Positions 41,896-51,271 of a DNA stretch of 64,000 bases are shown here, piece by piece. The position numbers were made by a program, and so were the translations under genes. The notes below the pieces were generated by a model that had not been told where the DNA came from, ran no database searches, and saw only the letters and a program-made list of their open reading frames with translations. Numbering within the stretch: position 1 is the stretch's first letter; the number at the start of each line of letters is the position of its first letter. This stretch comes from JALYTZ01 sp036559125 (lineage in GTDB: Bacteria > Vulcanimicrobiota > Vulcanimicrobiia > Vulcanimicrobiales > Vulcanimicrobiaceae), in contig DATBTT010000056.1 in the NCBI GenBank assembly GCA_036559125.1, forward strand, positions 67,413-131,412, given 5' to 3'.

Positions 41896-42930
41896 ATGGA
41901 TGCGATGTCACTTGCGTTATTGGGTGCACTAACCTGGGCTACGGTTGCCGCGCTCGCCACGCCGTCGCCGACCCCCTCGCCGGCCTCGCGGTTTGGCGTC
42001 GTCATAAGCGACTATCATCTTTCGAACGCGGATTCCGGCATTACCGATATTGCTGATTTCTTACTCTCGTACGGCAAAGATACGGGGACGTTACGCTACG
42101 ATATCGTCGCCGGCACGTACGCGCTACCCGTCGTCGGTCAAACCCTCTATCCAACCAGCGCGGCGGATTCGAACGCGCAGCTCTACGGCTACATTCCGGT
42201 CGCCTTCGTTGCCTATGCCCCTACGGACAGGCTGGTGATCAGCGCCGGAAAGCAAGCTGCGCTATTGGGTCAAGAAAACGCGTTCACATACCAAAACGTC
42301 AACGTTGAGCGGGGCTTGGCGTGGTCGGCGGAGCCCTCGTTCAGCCGTGGCGTTCGAATCGGGTACTCGGCGGGGAGCATCGCGCTCGCCCTTGAGTTCA
42401 ACGACGGCTACTATTCGGGAAGTTATCGCGCGATCGAGGGTCTTGCCGGAGTTGCGCTAAACGCTAGCGCCGCCGTTCAGGTCGCGTTTATCGTACCGCA
42501 TCGCGACTCGCCGCCTAATCCGACCGCGAGCATCGCTAATAAAGCCGAATACGATCTGATGTTCGAGCAACGAGTGGGGAAGCTGCAACTGACCCCGTAC
42601 GCACTATATATCGAGTCGCCCGCGAGTGCCGCGCTGGGCTATCGGCGTACCGAGAGCGCCTTAGCGGCATCATTGATAGCCGATTACACCGTTAACGGCT
42701 ATTTCTCGCTGGGCGGACGGTATGAATACTTCGCCAATCACAGCGGCATTGCCGACGCCAGCGCAAATGCCGACCTGGTAGGTTATGGCCCCGGAAGCTG
42801 GGCGACGAGTTTGACGCTGACGCCGGAGTATAAGTTCGGCGCGTACTTTGTGCGAGCCGAGGTCTCTCGCGCGCGCGTGGGTAGCGGCGCACAAACCCGC
42901 TACGGGATCGAGTTAGGGACGCAAATATAA
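41896..42930 (+). CDS. Outer-membrane beta-barrel porin-like protein
   Basis: The 344 residues begin with a signal peptide (residues 1 to about 21, ending in ALA) and a short TPSPTPSP linker. The rest alternates hydrophobic and polar residues in strand-length blocks. The segment ISAGKQAALLGQENAFTYQNVNVERGLAWS matches the OmpL47/bbp2-type porin layout, with its short G-x-E and R-G motifs in the plug region. The last strand ends RYGIELGTQI without a C-terminal Phe. It lies directly before the kdp genes (TAATG-type junction with the next small ORF), so it may let ions across the outer membrane. Confidence 0.7.
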   Translation: MDAMSLALLGALTWATVAALATPSPTPSPASRFGVVISDYHLSNADSGITDIADFLLSYGKDTGTLRYDIVAGTYALPVVGQTLYPTSAADSNAQLYGYIPVAFVAYAPTDRLVISAGKQAALLGQENAFTYQNVNVERGLAWSAEPSFSRGVRIGYSAGSIALALEFNDGYYSGSYRAIEGLAGVALNASAAVQVAFIVPHRDSPPNPTASIANKAEYDLMFEQRVGKLQLTPYALYIESPASAALGYRRTESALAASLIADYTVNGYFSLGGRYEYFANHSGIADASANADLVGYGPGSWATSLTLTPEYKFGAYFVRAEVSRARVGSGAQTRYGIELGTQI

Positions 42931-43019
42931 TGGCGTTTCTCGACATGGGTTTTATTGTTTTATCCACTGCGTGTTTTGTTCTCCTCGACTACTACGTGAG
43001 GGGTTGCGAAAAGATCTAA
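42930..43019 (+). CDS. 29-residue membrane peptide upstream of kdpF
   Basis: The ATG at 42930 overlaps the porin stop (TAATG). The frame encodes MAFLDMGFIVLSTACFVLLDYYVRGCEKI and then TAA: one membrane helix and a basic tail ending YYVRGCEKI. Short peptides with a helix and a Y-V-R-x-C-(E/D)-(K/R)-like tail are found before kdpF in other genomes as far as I recall, so it may be a real Kdp-associated microprotein. It lies 3 bases before kdpF. No annotation tool with a length limit would keep it. Confidence 0.5.
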   Translation: MAFLDMGFIVLSTACFVLLDYYVRGCEKI

Positions 43020-43022
43020 GCG

Positions 43023-43112
43023 ATGACGCACGATGATATCGTTGGTCTAGTCCTGACGGTCGCGGCGCTCGCGTATTTGATATTCGCGATGCTTCGCCCA
43101 GAAAGATTGTAA
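43023..43112 (+). CDS. kdpF: K+-transporting ATPase subunit KdpF
   Basis: This is a 29-residue single-helix subunit: a start THDDIVGLVLTVAALAYLIF followed by AMLRPERL, the classic (A/L)LRPE(R/K)(F/L) end of KdpF. It stabilises the KdpABC complex and lies at the lipid face of KdpA. It sits 8 bases upstream of kdpA and is too short for most gene callers. Confidence 0.85.
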   Translation: MTHDDIVGLVLTVAALAYLIFAMLRPERL

Positions 43113-43120
43113 CGGATCGC

Positions 43121-44821
43121 ATGACGCTACCCGGATGGTTTCAAGCCGCAGCGTTCTTTATCGTCGTTCTGGCGCTTACAAAACCGCTCGGCGGTTACAT
43201 GGCCCGCGTTTTTGAAGGCGAACGCACGTTTTTGTCGCCGGTGTTGGCGCCTGCCGAGCGGTTCGTCTATCGCGCCTGTGGAGTTCGCCCGGGTGATGAT
43301 ATGCCGTGGCACGCCTATGCGTTCGCGATGCTGGCGTTTTCGGCGGCCGGTCTCGCGTTTCTCTACACGCTGCTGCGTACGCAACAATGGTTGCCGCTCA
43401 ATCCGCAGCACTTTCCAAATCTAGCGCCGGACCTGGCCTGGAACACGGCCGTCAGCTTTACGACCAACACCAATTGGCAATTCTACTCCGGCGAAAATAC
43501 GATGGGCTATCTCGCGCAGATGGCTGGGATCGCGTGGCACAACTTCGTCTCGGCCGCCGTGGGCATCGCGCTGTTGGTCGCGATCGTCCGAGGCATCGCG
43601 CGCACGTCGGGCGGGGCGCTCGGCAACTTTTGGGTCGACGTGACGCGCGCGCTACTATACGTGTTGCTGCCGATATCGGTCGTCGGATGCCTCTTTCTCG
43701 TCATGCAGGGCGTCCCGCAGAATTTTAACGGTTACGTGACGGTACGGTCCATTGGGGGCTCGCCGCAGATCCTTACGGGTGGGCCGATGGCCTCCCAGGA
43801 GGTCATCAAAGAACTCGGTACCAACGGCGGCGGGTTCGTCGGCGCGAACTCCGCTTCTCCGAACGAAAATCCCACGCCACTCTCGGATTTCTTCGAGATG
43901 GTTTTGATCTTTCTCATTCCCGCCGGATTGGTCTATACGTATGGCAAGATGGTGCGGGATACGCGGCAAGGATGGGCGATCTTCGTCGCGATGTCGATCC
44001 TGTTCGCGGTTGGATTTGCGGCTACGTACGGAGCCGAAGCCGGAGGAAATCCGCTGGTGCATCGCCTCGGCGTCGCGGGCGCAAACATGGAAGGCAAAGA
44101 GACGCGATTCGGGGCGGCCGCTTCCGCGCTCTTCGCCACGATCACGACCGATACGTCGACCGGAGCCGTAAATGCGATGCACGACTCGTTCATGCCGCTC
44201 GGAGGATTGGTGCCTTTGGTGAACATGCAACTCGGCGAGGTCGTCTTTGGCGGCGTCGGCAGCGGGCTCTACGGCATGCTCGTCTTCGTCGTTCTCACCG
44301 TCTTCATCGCCGGATTGATGGTCGGCCGTACGCCCGAGTTCCTCGGAAAGAAGATCGAACGACGTGAAGTACAACTGGCCATTCTTTCCATCTTGGTAAC
44401 GCCCGTGCTGTGTCTCATCCCAACGGCGGTTGCCGTCGTGTCGGCAAGCGGGCTCGCGACGCTGAACAACTCCGGTCCGCACGGTTTCTCGGAGATTCTC
44501 TATGCGTTCACGTCGACCAACGCCAATAACGGCAGCGCGTTCGGCGGCCTTGGCGGTAGTCTATTCTACAATTCAGCGACCGGCATAAACATGCTGTTCG
44601 GAAGATTTATCGAGGTGATTCCAATTCTGGCACTCGCGGGTTCGCTCTCCGGCAAGAAAGCCATTGCCGAGGGACCAGGCACCTTCACGACGCATTCGCC
44701 GGTCTTCGTCGTGCTCTTGATCGCAACGATAGTTATTGTGGGCGCGCTCACGTTCTTGCCGGCCGACGCGCTCGGACCGATCGCGGAGCAACTCTCGCTC
44801 TTGCACGGAAAGACGTTCTAA
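43121..44821 (+). CDS. kdpA: K+-transporting ATPase subunit A
   Basis: The 566-residue potassium-binding channel-like subunit belongs to the superfamily of K+ transporters and has four P-loop repeats. Selectivity-filter regions are seen as SFTTNTNWQFYSGE (about 110-123), TNGGGFVGANSA (about 230), MPLGGLVPLVNMQLGEVVFGG and TSTNANNGSAFGGL. It takes up K+ with high affinity when driven by KdpB. ATG 43121; kdpB follows after one base. Confidence 0.96.
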   Translation: MTLPGWFQAAAFFIVVLALTKPLGGYMARVFEGERTFLSPVLAPAERFVYRACGVRPGDDMPWHAYAFAMLAFSAAGLAFLYTLLRTQQWLPLNPQHFPNLAPDLAWNTAVSFTTNTNWQFYSGENTMGYLAQMAGIAWHNFVSAAVGIALLVAIVRGIARTSGGALGNFWVDVTRALLYVLLPISVVGCLFLVMQGVPQNFNGYVTVRSIGGSPQILTGGPMASQEVIKELGTNGGGFVGANSASPNENPTPLSDFFEMVLIFLIPAGLVYTYGKMVRDTRQGWAIFVAMSILFAVGFAATYGAEAGGNPLVHRLGVAGANMEGKETRFGAAASALFATITTDTSTGAVNAMHDSFMPLGGLVPLVNMQLGEVVFGGVGSGLYGMLVFVVLTVFIAGLMVGRTPEFLGKKIERREVQLAILSILVTPVLCLIPTAVAVVSASGLATLNNSGPHGFSEILYAFTSTNANNGSAFGGLGGSLFYNSATGINMLFGRFIEVIPILALAGSLSGKKAIAEGPGTFTTHSPVFVVLLIATIVIVGALTFLPADALGPIAEQLSLLHGKTF

Positions 44822-44822
44822 G

Positions 44823-46883
44823 ATGATTTCCCGACGCCGTCTCGCGCGCCGTCCGAAGGCGCCGCCGTTGTTCGACCCAGGGATCGTCGCCGGCGCGGCA
44901 CGCGACTCGTTCAAAAAGCTGGACCCGCGCTGGATGGCGCGCAATCCCGTCATGTTCGTCGTCGAAGTGGGAGCGGTCGCGACCTCGTGGTTGTTCGCGC
45001 GCGAACTGCTGGAGGACGGCGCGTCCGTCGGGTTCGATTTCGCGATCGCCGCGTGGCTGTGGTTTACGGTGCTCTTCGCCAACTTCGCGGAAGCCGTCGC
45101 GGAGGGGCGCGGTAAGGCGCAAGCCGACAATTTGCGCCGGACGAAGTCCGATACGGTTGCCAAACGTCTGGATGCGGGCGGCGCGATCGCTACCGTTGCG
45201 GCGTCGCTATTGCGTCGCGGAGACGTCGTGCAGATCGACGCGGGCGAACTCGTCCCCGCCGATGGAGAAGTCATCGGCGGTGCAGCGACCGTCGACGAGT
45301 CCGCAATTACCGGAGAGTCGGCTTCCGTGATTCGGGAATCGGGTGGCGATCGTAGTGCCGTCACGGGTGGAACGCGCGTGCTCTCCGACCGGATCGTGGT
45401 TCGCGTCACGGCCAATCCGGGCGAGAGTTTCCTCGATCGGATGATCGCGCTGGTCGAAGGCGCGAAGCGGCAAAAAACACCCAACGAAATCGCACTTTCG
45501 ATCCTGCTCTCGGGATTGACGATCGTCTTTCTGATCGCGGTTGCGACGCTACTACCTTTCTCCATCTATGCCGGCGCGAGGCCGAGCCTCACGATACTCA
45601 TTGCGCTGCTGGTCTGCTTGATTCCGACGACGATCGGCGGGCTGCTCTCGGCCATAGGCATTGCGGGAATGGATCGCGTCATGCAACGCAACGTGCTCGC
45701 CACCAGCGGACGCGCCGTCGAGGCTGCGGGCGACGTCGATACCTTGCTGCTGGACAAGACCGGGACGATCACGCTGGGGAACCGGCAAGCGGTTGAAATT
45801 ATTCCCGTGTCCGGCGCGCAGCTTCTCGAAGTTTCGCGCATTGCGTGTCTGTCGTCGCTGGCCGACGAGACGCCCGAGGGGCGTTCCATCGTCGCGCTCG
45901 CGCAACGCAACGGCGTCGCCAACCCCGATGGCGAAACGACTGCGTCGACGTTCGTTCCCTTTAGCGCATATACGCGAATGAGCGGCATCGATATGGCGGG
46001 CGGCGTTCAGATCCGCAAGGGCGCGCCGGACTCGGTTCTCGCGTGGATACGCGAGCGTGGAGGAACGCCGGCCGCCGAGCTGGCCGTCGAAGTCGAGCGT
46101 ATCGCGCGCAGCGGCGGCACACCCTTGTTACTGGCGCGCGACGCGAGCCTCCTCGGCGCAATTTATCTCAAGGATATTCTCAAGCCGAACATGGCCGCGC
46201 GATTCGACCGTTTGCGCGCAATGGGCATTCGTACGATCATGGTCACCGGCGACAACCCGTTGACCGCTGCGGCGATCGCGCGGGAAGCCGGAATCGACGA
46301 TTTTCTCGCCGAGGCGACGCCGGAGACGAAGATGCAATTCATCGAGCGCGAACAAAAATCGGGGCGTTTGGTCGCTATGACCGGCGACGGCACCAACGAC
46401 GCACCCGCGCTCGCGCAAGCCGACGTCGGCATGGCGATGAACTCCGGCACGCAGGCGGCCAAAGAAGCGGCAAACATGGTCGACCTCGATTCGGATCCGA
46501 CCAAATTGATAGAAATCGTCGAAATCGGCAAGCAGTTGTTGATGACGCGCGGCGCGCTGACGACGTTTTCCATCGCTAACGACGTCGCAAAGTATTTCGC
46601 AATACTTCCGGCGATGTTCGCGGCGGCTTATCCGGCCATGAGCGCACTCAACCTCATGCGCTTGGCAACACCGCAGAGCGCGATTCTTTCCGCAATCGTC
46701 TTCAATGCCCTCATTATCATCGCGCTGGTTCCGCTCGCGCTTCGCGGCGTAACCTACGAGCCGCGCGGCGCGAACGCCGTTCTGCAACGAAACGCGCTGC
46801 TGTATGGACTTGGGGGCTTAGTCGTGCCGTTTGCCGGCATAAAACTCATCGATCTCGCGCTGGTCGCGCTGCATCTCACGTAA
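44823..46883 (+). CDS. kdpB: K+-transporting P-type ATPase subunit B
   Basis: The 686-residue catalytic subunit of Kdp starts at ATG 44823; a longer frame from 44736 overlaps kdpA and is rejected. The P-type motifs are complete: TGES in the actuator, the phosphorylated Asp in LLLDKTGTITLGN (about 305), KGAPD in the nucleotide domain, TGDN, and GDGTNDAPALAQADVG (hinge). Seven or so membrane helices follow the usual layout. The hydrolysis cycle drives K+ through KdpA. Confidence 0.97.
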   Translation: MISRRRLARRPKAPPLFDPGIVAGAARDSFKKLDPRWMARNPVMFVVEVGAVATSWLFARELLEDGASVGFDFAIAAWLWFTVLFANFAEAVAEGRGKAQADNLRRTKSDTVAKRLDAGGAIATVAASLLRRGDVVQIDAGELVPADGEVIGGAATVDESAITGESASVIRESGGDRSAVTGGTRVLSDRIVVRVTANPGESFLDRMIALVEGAKRQKTPNEIALSILLSGLTIVFLIAVATLLPFSIYAGARPSLTILIALLVCLIPTTIGGLLSAIGIAGMDRVMQRNVLATSGRAVEAAGDVDTLLLDKTGTITLGNRQAVEIIPVSGAQLLEVSRIACLSSLADETPEGRSIVALAQRNGVANPDGETTASTFVPFSAYTRMSGIDMAGGVQIRKGAPDSVLAWIRERGGTPAAELAVEVERIARSGGTPLLLARDASLLGAIYLKDILKPNMAARFDRLRAMGIRTIMVTGDNPLTAAAIAREAGIDDFLAEATPETKMQFIEREQKSGRLVAMTGDGTNDAPALAQADVGMAMNSGTQAAKEAANMVDLDSDPTKLIEIVEIGKQLLMTRGALTTFSIANDVAKYFAILPAMFAAAYPAMSALNLMRLATPQSAILSAIVFNALIIIALVPLALRGVTYEPRGANAVLQRNALLYGLGGLVVPFAGIKLIDLALVALHLT

Positions 46884-46891
46884 GGTTTATC

Positions 46892-47506
46892 ATGATACGG
46901 CATGTCGTAACGGCTTTGCGGTTTACCGCCATAACGGCGTTGCTGTTTGGAATCGCCTACCCGATTGCGATGACGGGTCTCGCGCAAACCGTTTTCCCAG
47001 CCCAGGCCAACGGTTCGATCGTTCGGTTCCACGGCCGCGTCGTAGGGTCGGATATCGTCGGTCAGCTTTGGCTGCAACCCCAGTATTTTCACGGACGCCC
47101 ATCGGCCGCCGGCAAGCGGGGATACGATCCCACCGCCACCGGTGGAACGAACCTCGGTCCTACTTCGAAGAAGTTGATCGCAACCACCAAAACTGCGCTC
47201 GCGCAACTGCGCGGTCAAAACCCCGGCGCGGCCGGCCCTCCGCCGATCGACCTCGTAACCTCGAGCGGCAGCGGCATCGACCCCGACATCAGTCCCGAAG
47301 CCGCCTACTATCAAGCGCCGCGAATTGCCGCCACGCGTCACATGTCGCTGCGCGCGGTAAAACGACTGATAGCGCAACGCGTACGAGGTCGCGCCTTCGG
47401 CTTCTTAGGCGAGCCCCGTGTCAACGTGCTCTCGCTCAACACCGCGCTCGAAGCTAGTCGGCGCCTTCGAGTTCTTGGACGCCCTCGTGACGGCGTGCCA
47501 AAATGA
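46892..47506 (+). CDS. kdpC: K+-transporting ATPase subunit C
   Basis: The 204-residue periplasmic subunit has one N-terminal membrane helix (RFTAITALLFGIAYPIAMTGLAQTVF). Family motifs: GSDIVGQLWLQPQYFHGRPSAAG, NLGPTSKKL, SGSGIDPDISPEAAYYQ, and a C-terminal VNVLSLNTAL. About 15 extra residues follow the usual end and overlap, on the opposite strand, the 3' end of the KdpD-like gene by 53 bases. It completes a kdpFABC operon. Confidence 0.95.
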   Translation: MIRHVVTALRFTAITALLFGIAYPIAMTGLAQTVFPAQANGSIVRFHGRVVGSDIVGQLWLQPQYFHGRPSAAGKRGYDPTATGGTNLGPTSKKLIATTKTALAQLRGQNPGAAGPPPIDLVTSSGSGIDPDISPEAAYYQAPRIAATRHMSLRAVKRLIAQRVRGRAFGFLGEPRVNVLSLNTALEASRRLRVLGRPRDGVPK

Positions 47507-49613
47507 GGAGTTCGCGGGCGCCCGAATCGATCAAGCGGCGGGCGAAGGCGTTGGGCTGCGGCCAGCGCGGGTTGCGCAACGTTCCTCCGACCGCAACCGT
47601 GGTCTCGGCGCGCTCGCGGGCGAGGTCGAGCACGCGGTGCGGGGGATCGGCGCTGCGATCGTGATACCACGTGCCGCCGGCCGCCTTGGCCGCAGATTCC
47701 AATATTGCGAGCACCGCGGCGTCGGGATGCTCGTTGCTCGCTGCGATATGCGTGACGGCGAAGTCGATGCTCAATCGTTTGGCGATTTTGGAACAACGCG
47801 TTATCAGCGCAATATCGCTCTCACGCGCGGCGATCGTGAGCAACAGCCGTTCGAACGGAGCGCAGACGCGCTCCCGATCCTTTGCACGCATGGCCTCCCG
47901 CACCGCAAGCTCGCGCAATGCGCGCAGGTTATCCGTGCGAAAAAAATTGGCGAGGGCGGTTTCGATACGCTCCTGCGGATAAACCTTGCCCTCACGGAGG
48001 CGTTCGCGCAATGTCTCGGGGGTAACGTCGATCAAGATGACCTCGTCGGCGAGCGCCAACAGGCCGTCGGGCAGCGTTTCCCGCACCGTCGTCCCGGTCA
48101 GGCGGAAGACCGCGTCACCGAGCGCTTCGAGGTGCTGCACGTTGAGCGTTGTAATGACGTCGATGCCGGCTCGCAAGACCGCGAGAACGTCTTCATAGCG
48201 TTTGCGCGAGGTCGTGCCGGGCGCGTTGGTGTGAGCGAGTTCGTCGATAAGAGCGACCTTGGGATGACGAGCGATCAGCGCGTCGCGATCGAACTCCTCG
48301 TAGTGCACGCCGCCGGACTCCGTTTTTTTCCGCGGCAGCACTTCGAGGCCGGCGACCAAGTCTTGGGTCTCTCGGCGTCCGTGGGTCTCGATGAACGCAG
48401 CTACCACGTCGATGCCGTCGCTGCGCAACTGATGTGCGCGATCGAGCATCGCCATGGTCTTGCCGGAACCCGCGGTCGCGCCCAGGTACACCGTCAGCTT
48501 TCCGTACCCGATGCGCAGACGGTCGCCGAGCGCGCCCGAGAGTCGCGACGAGAGGGGTGGCTTCGAGATGAACGTTTGATCGACGCCGACGATGAAAACG
48601 TCGCGATCGACCTTTTTATTCGCGATCCGTTTGGCGAATTTGCTCATCGGCACGGCGACCAGCGACGCGCGCAACTCGTCGATATCGGCGGCGCAACCTT
48701 CGACGTCGCCAGGGAAGACTTCGGCTTCGTACTCGCCGTGGGAAAGCGCCGCGAACTCTTCGACGCTGACATTTGGCGCCGTATGTACTTCGAGCGCGAG
48801 GTCCAACGCCGACGCGATTGCCGCCGTGCGGCGGATGAACGGAACCGGGTTGAAGCCGGGAAGGACGATGGCGGCCGCGGTGGACACCGCATCGGCGGAA
48901 ACGGCGGGAATCGTCAGATCGTCGATCGTGCGCAGCAAGAGTTCGCGCAACGCATGCAGCGTCTGCGTCTTGAACGGTCCTGCAAGCGCGCGCTGCACGT
49001 CGTCATCGTGCACGATCTTCTGCGACTGAAGGCGGCGCTGCAACAGTTGCGGCGAGATGTCGAGCGCGATTACTTCGTCCGCGGATTTGAGAAACGATAT
49101 CGGGACGATTTCGCGGACCGGAAATCCGGTCGCCACTTCGGCGACGGGCGCGGCCGTTTCGAGATGCGCGATGTTGAAGGCGCCGACTACGGAAACGCCG
49201 CGCTCGCGCAGGGCCAAGGCGTCTTGCCAGCGCTTCGCATTCGCGGAACCCGGCAAGTTCGTGTGAGCGAGTTCGTCGAGGACCACCAGATCGAGGTGCA
49301 TCGCGAGTGCCGCCTCGAAGTCGAATTCGGGAAACGAGTCGCCGCCGACTTGTACGGTGCGCGGCGGCACGTGGGGGATGGCGGCCGCAAGACGCTCCAA
49401 TTCGGGGCGCCCCTTCGTTTCGATCCAGCCAATCGCAACGTTTCTCCCGGCAAGGATCGCCCGGTGGGCGTCGTCGAGCAGGCGCCGGGTCTTTCCGGCT
49501 CCCGAAGCGGCCGCGATGTATACCTGCAGGCGTGGTCTCGATCCAAGCTCGTCGATGGCGCGCTGCCCGGCGGCCCGCCGTCGATCTTCAATGCCCAGCT
49601 GTTCTCGGCTCAT
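47454..49613 (-). CDS. Tandem-duplicated KdpD sensor domain protein lacking a kinase
   Basis: The 719 residues are built from two KdpD N-terminal (KdpD-type ATP-binding) domains in one chain. Copy 1: Walker A AAASGAGKT (34-42) and LVVLDELAHTN (109-119). Copy 2: Walker A GATAGSGKT (378-386) and VALIDELAHTN (453-463), with TTLNVQHLEAL. A universal-stress-like domain follows each copy (weak at 245-345, better at 585-719). There is no membrane segment, HisKA or HATPase. In ordinary KdpD this part binds nucleotide (and c-di-AMP in some species) and tunes a fused kinase. Here the kinase is a separate divergent gene 80 bases away. I infer a trans-acting sensor subunit. Confidence 0.85.
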   Translation of the reverse strand: MSREQLGIEDRRRAAGQRAIDELGSRPRLQVYIAAASGAGKTRRLLDDAHRAILAGRNVAIGWIETKGRPELERLAAAIPHVPPRTVQVGGDSFPEFDFEAALAMHLDLVVLDELAHTNLPGSANAKRWQDALALRERGVSVVGAFNIAHLETAAPVAEVATGFPVREIVPISFLKSADEVIALDISPQLLQRRLQSQKIVHDDDVQRALAGPFKTQTLHALRELLLRTIDDLTIPAVSADAVSTAAAIVLPGFNPVPFIRRTAAIASALDLALEVHTAPNVSVEEFAALSHGEYEAEVFPGDVEGCAADIDELRASLVAVPMSKFAKRIANKKVDRDVFIVGVDQTFISKPPLSSRLSGALGDRLRIGYGKLTVYLGATAGSGKTMAMLDRAHQLRSDGIDVVAAFIETHGRRETQDLVAGLEVLPRKKTESGGVHYEEFDRDALIARHPKVALIDELAHTNAPGTTSRKRYEDVLAVLRAGIDVITTLNVQHLEALGDAVFRLTGTTVRETLPDGLLALADEVILIDVTPETLRERLREGKVYPQERIETALANFFRTDNLRALRELAVREAMRAKDRERVCAPFERLLLTIAARESDIALITRCSKIAKRLSIDFAVTHIAASNEHPDAAVLAILESAAKAAGGTWYHDRSADPPHRVLDLARERAETTVAVGGTLRNPRWPQPNAFARRLIDSGARELLILARRHEGVQELEGAD

Positions 49614-49693
49614 TACGTCCGCAAGCCTTCGCCCTCACCCGCGAGCCCTCCGCCGCAGGGGCTGGAAGTACCGGCGCGAACGCCGCCAGAGCC

Positions 49694-51271
49694 GTGAGCG
49701 CTCGGGGCACAGCGATCCTTTGTTACCTCCTCATCGCAATCGCCTGGATCGTCGATCTTCTAACGCCGCAACTTTTCGTGACGGCGATTCTTCTCAACGG
49801 TCCGATCGCGCTCAGCGGTCTTGCGCTCCGTCCGCGCTTGACGGTGGCGCTCGTCGCCGCCGCGCAATTGGCCAATCTGTTTGCCGGCTACGTCAATGGC
49901 GCGCGAGACGGATATCATTGGCAATCGATCGCCGTCGGCGATCGCATTCTTGCGGCCGCCTCGTTTCTGCTGGTCGGGTATCTTACGGTTCGAGCGCAAG
50001 AGTTTGCACGAAGCTCCGGAATAGCGCGCGAGCGCGAGCGGCGTGCGGCCTCCGAAGTGCGGCTGCGTCGCGCACTCGATGCGGTGCACGCGAGTCTCAA
50101 TGTCGAACTGGTTCTTCGCGCGATTCTGCGCGAGGCGCTCTCCTTGCTGCGGGCCCGAACCGGGAATCTCATCGTGCGGACGTCGGCCCTCGACCTTCCG
50201 GAGACGTTCGCGTTCGAACGTGCGGGGAGCGATGTTACGGTAGAACGGCGCGGCCTCGATTCGCTCGCCGGCTCGCTGGTGCAACGCGTCGCCGGCGCAG
50301 CACGAGTCGTGCGGTTCGGTCCTGAGGATACGATCGCGAATGCCCTCGCCGAGCGGGCGGGCGCGCGCGCGCTCATCGCCGCGCCGGTCGCCGCCGGTGA
50401 AATATCGGCTGTGCTGCTACTTTTCGACGATCGCGCAGGCTTCGATTCGGAAAGCGAGGCGCTACTCGCGCAATTCGCCGCCGGAGCGGCCCTTTCGCTG
50501 CAGCAAGCCCGGTTGTTCGAACGGCTGGGCGCGCAGAACGATGAAATAGTACGACAGAAGAATGCGCTGCAAGAACGCGGCGGCGTGATACGCGATATCG
50601 TGTACGCCTTGGCGCACGACCTGCGCACCCCGCTTGCCGCGGCGCGCGTCACCATGCGGCAGGCGCTCGACGGCGCGTATGGGGAGCTTCCCGCAACCTA
50701 TCGCACTATTTTGCAGACGTCGCTGGCCAGCAACGACGACGTCGTCAGGCTCGTCGAAACGCTCCTGCTAGTGGCTCGATACGAATCGGGTGAAGACTCG
50801 ACGGTGCGCGATCCGGTCGATCTGAGCGAGCAATCGCGTCGAGTCGCGGACGAACTACGACCGATTTCCGTCGAAAAATGCGTTACATTGGAGGTCGAAT
50901 CGAGTGACGAGCCCGCGATCGTAATGGGGGATGCGCCCGAGCTGCGGCGCGCGCTGAGCAACCTTGCGGCAAATGCAATCGCCGCGACGCCTACCGGCGG
51001 CCGCGTCGTGCTGCGCGTTAACCGCGACGCGGCGCACGTGCGGGCCGAGATAGAAGACACCGGCTACGGCATACCCGTCGAGCACCGGCAGCGGTTGTTC
51101 GAACGGTTCGGCAGAAGTGACGGCGAGATGGGAAGTGGAACCGGCCTCGGTCTCTACATCGTGCGCCGCATTGCCGAAAAGCACGGCGGAACGGTCTCGT
51201 ACGAACCGCGTGCCGCGGGCGGCAGTCGTTTTACGCTGGCATTTCCGGGCATCTCGGACGCTCATGACTAA
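49694..51271 (+). CDS. Membrane histidine kinase (KdpD C-terminal-like, DUF4118/GAF)
   Basis: The protein has 525 residues from GTG 49694; the longer frame lies over the KdpD-like gene. Four membrane helices fill residues 1-100, as in the KdpD membrane module. Next come a GAF-like domain (about 130-285), HisKA with the phospho-His in YALAHDLRTPLAAARV (about 305), and HATPase with N-box NLAANAIAATPTGG, GYGIP and GTGLGLYIVRRI. I infer it is the kinase half of a split Kdp sensor, partnered by the divergent tandem KdpD-domain protein. Its stop overlaps the response regulator start by 8 bases. Confidence 0.85.
   Translation: MSARGTAILCYLLIAIAWIVDLLTPQLFVTAILLNGPIALSGLALRPRLTVALVAAAQLANLFAGYVNGARDGYHWQSIAVGDRILAAASFLLVGYLTVRAQEFARSSGIARERERRAASEVRLRRALDAVHASLNVELVLRAILREALSLLRARTGNLIVRTSALDLPETFAFERAGSDVTVERRGLDSLAGSLVQRVAGAARVVRFGPEDTIANALAERAGARALIAAPVAAGEISAVLLLFDDRAGFDSESEALLAQFAAGAALSLQQARLFERLGAQNDEIVRQKNALQERGGVIRDIVYALAHDLRTPLAAARVTMRQALDGAYGELPATYRTILQTSLASNDDVVRLVETLLLVARYESGEDSTVRDPVDLSEQSRRVADELRPISVEKCVTLEVESSDEPAIVMGDAPELRRALSNLAANAIAATPTGGRVVLRVNRDAAHVRAEIEDTGYGIPVEHRQRLFERFGRSDGEMGSGTGLGLYIVRRIAEKHGGTVSYEPRAAGGSRFTLAFPGISDAHD

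Noticed and set aside
47418..49697. A 759-codon plus-strand ORF
   Set aside because: It is a mirror of the tandem KdpD-domain gene on the minus strand, which has two sets of Walker motifs; the ORF product has none.
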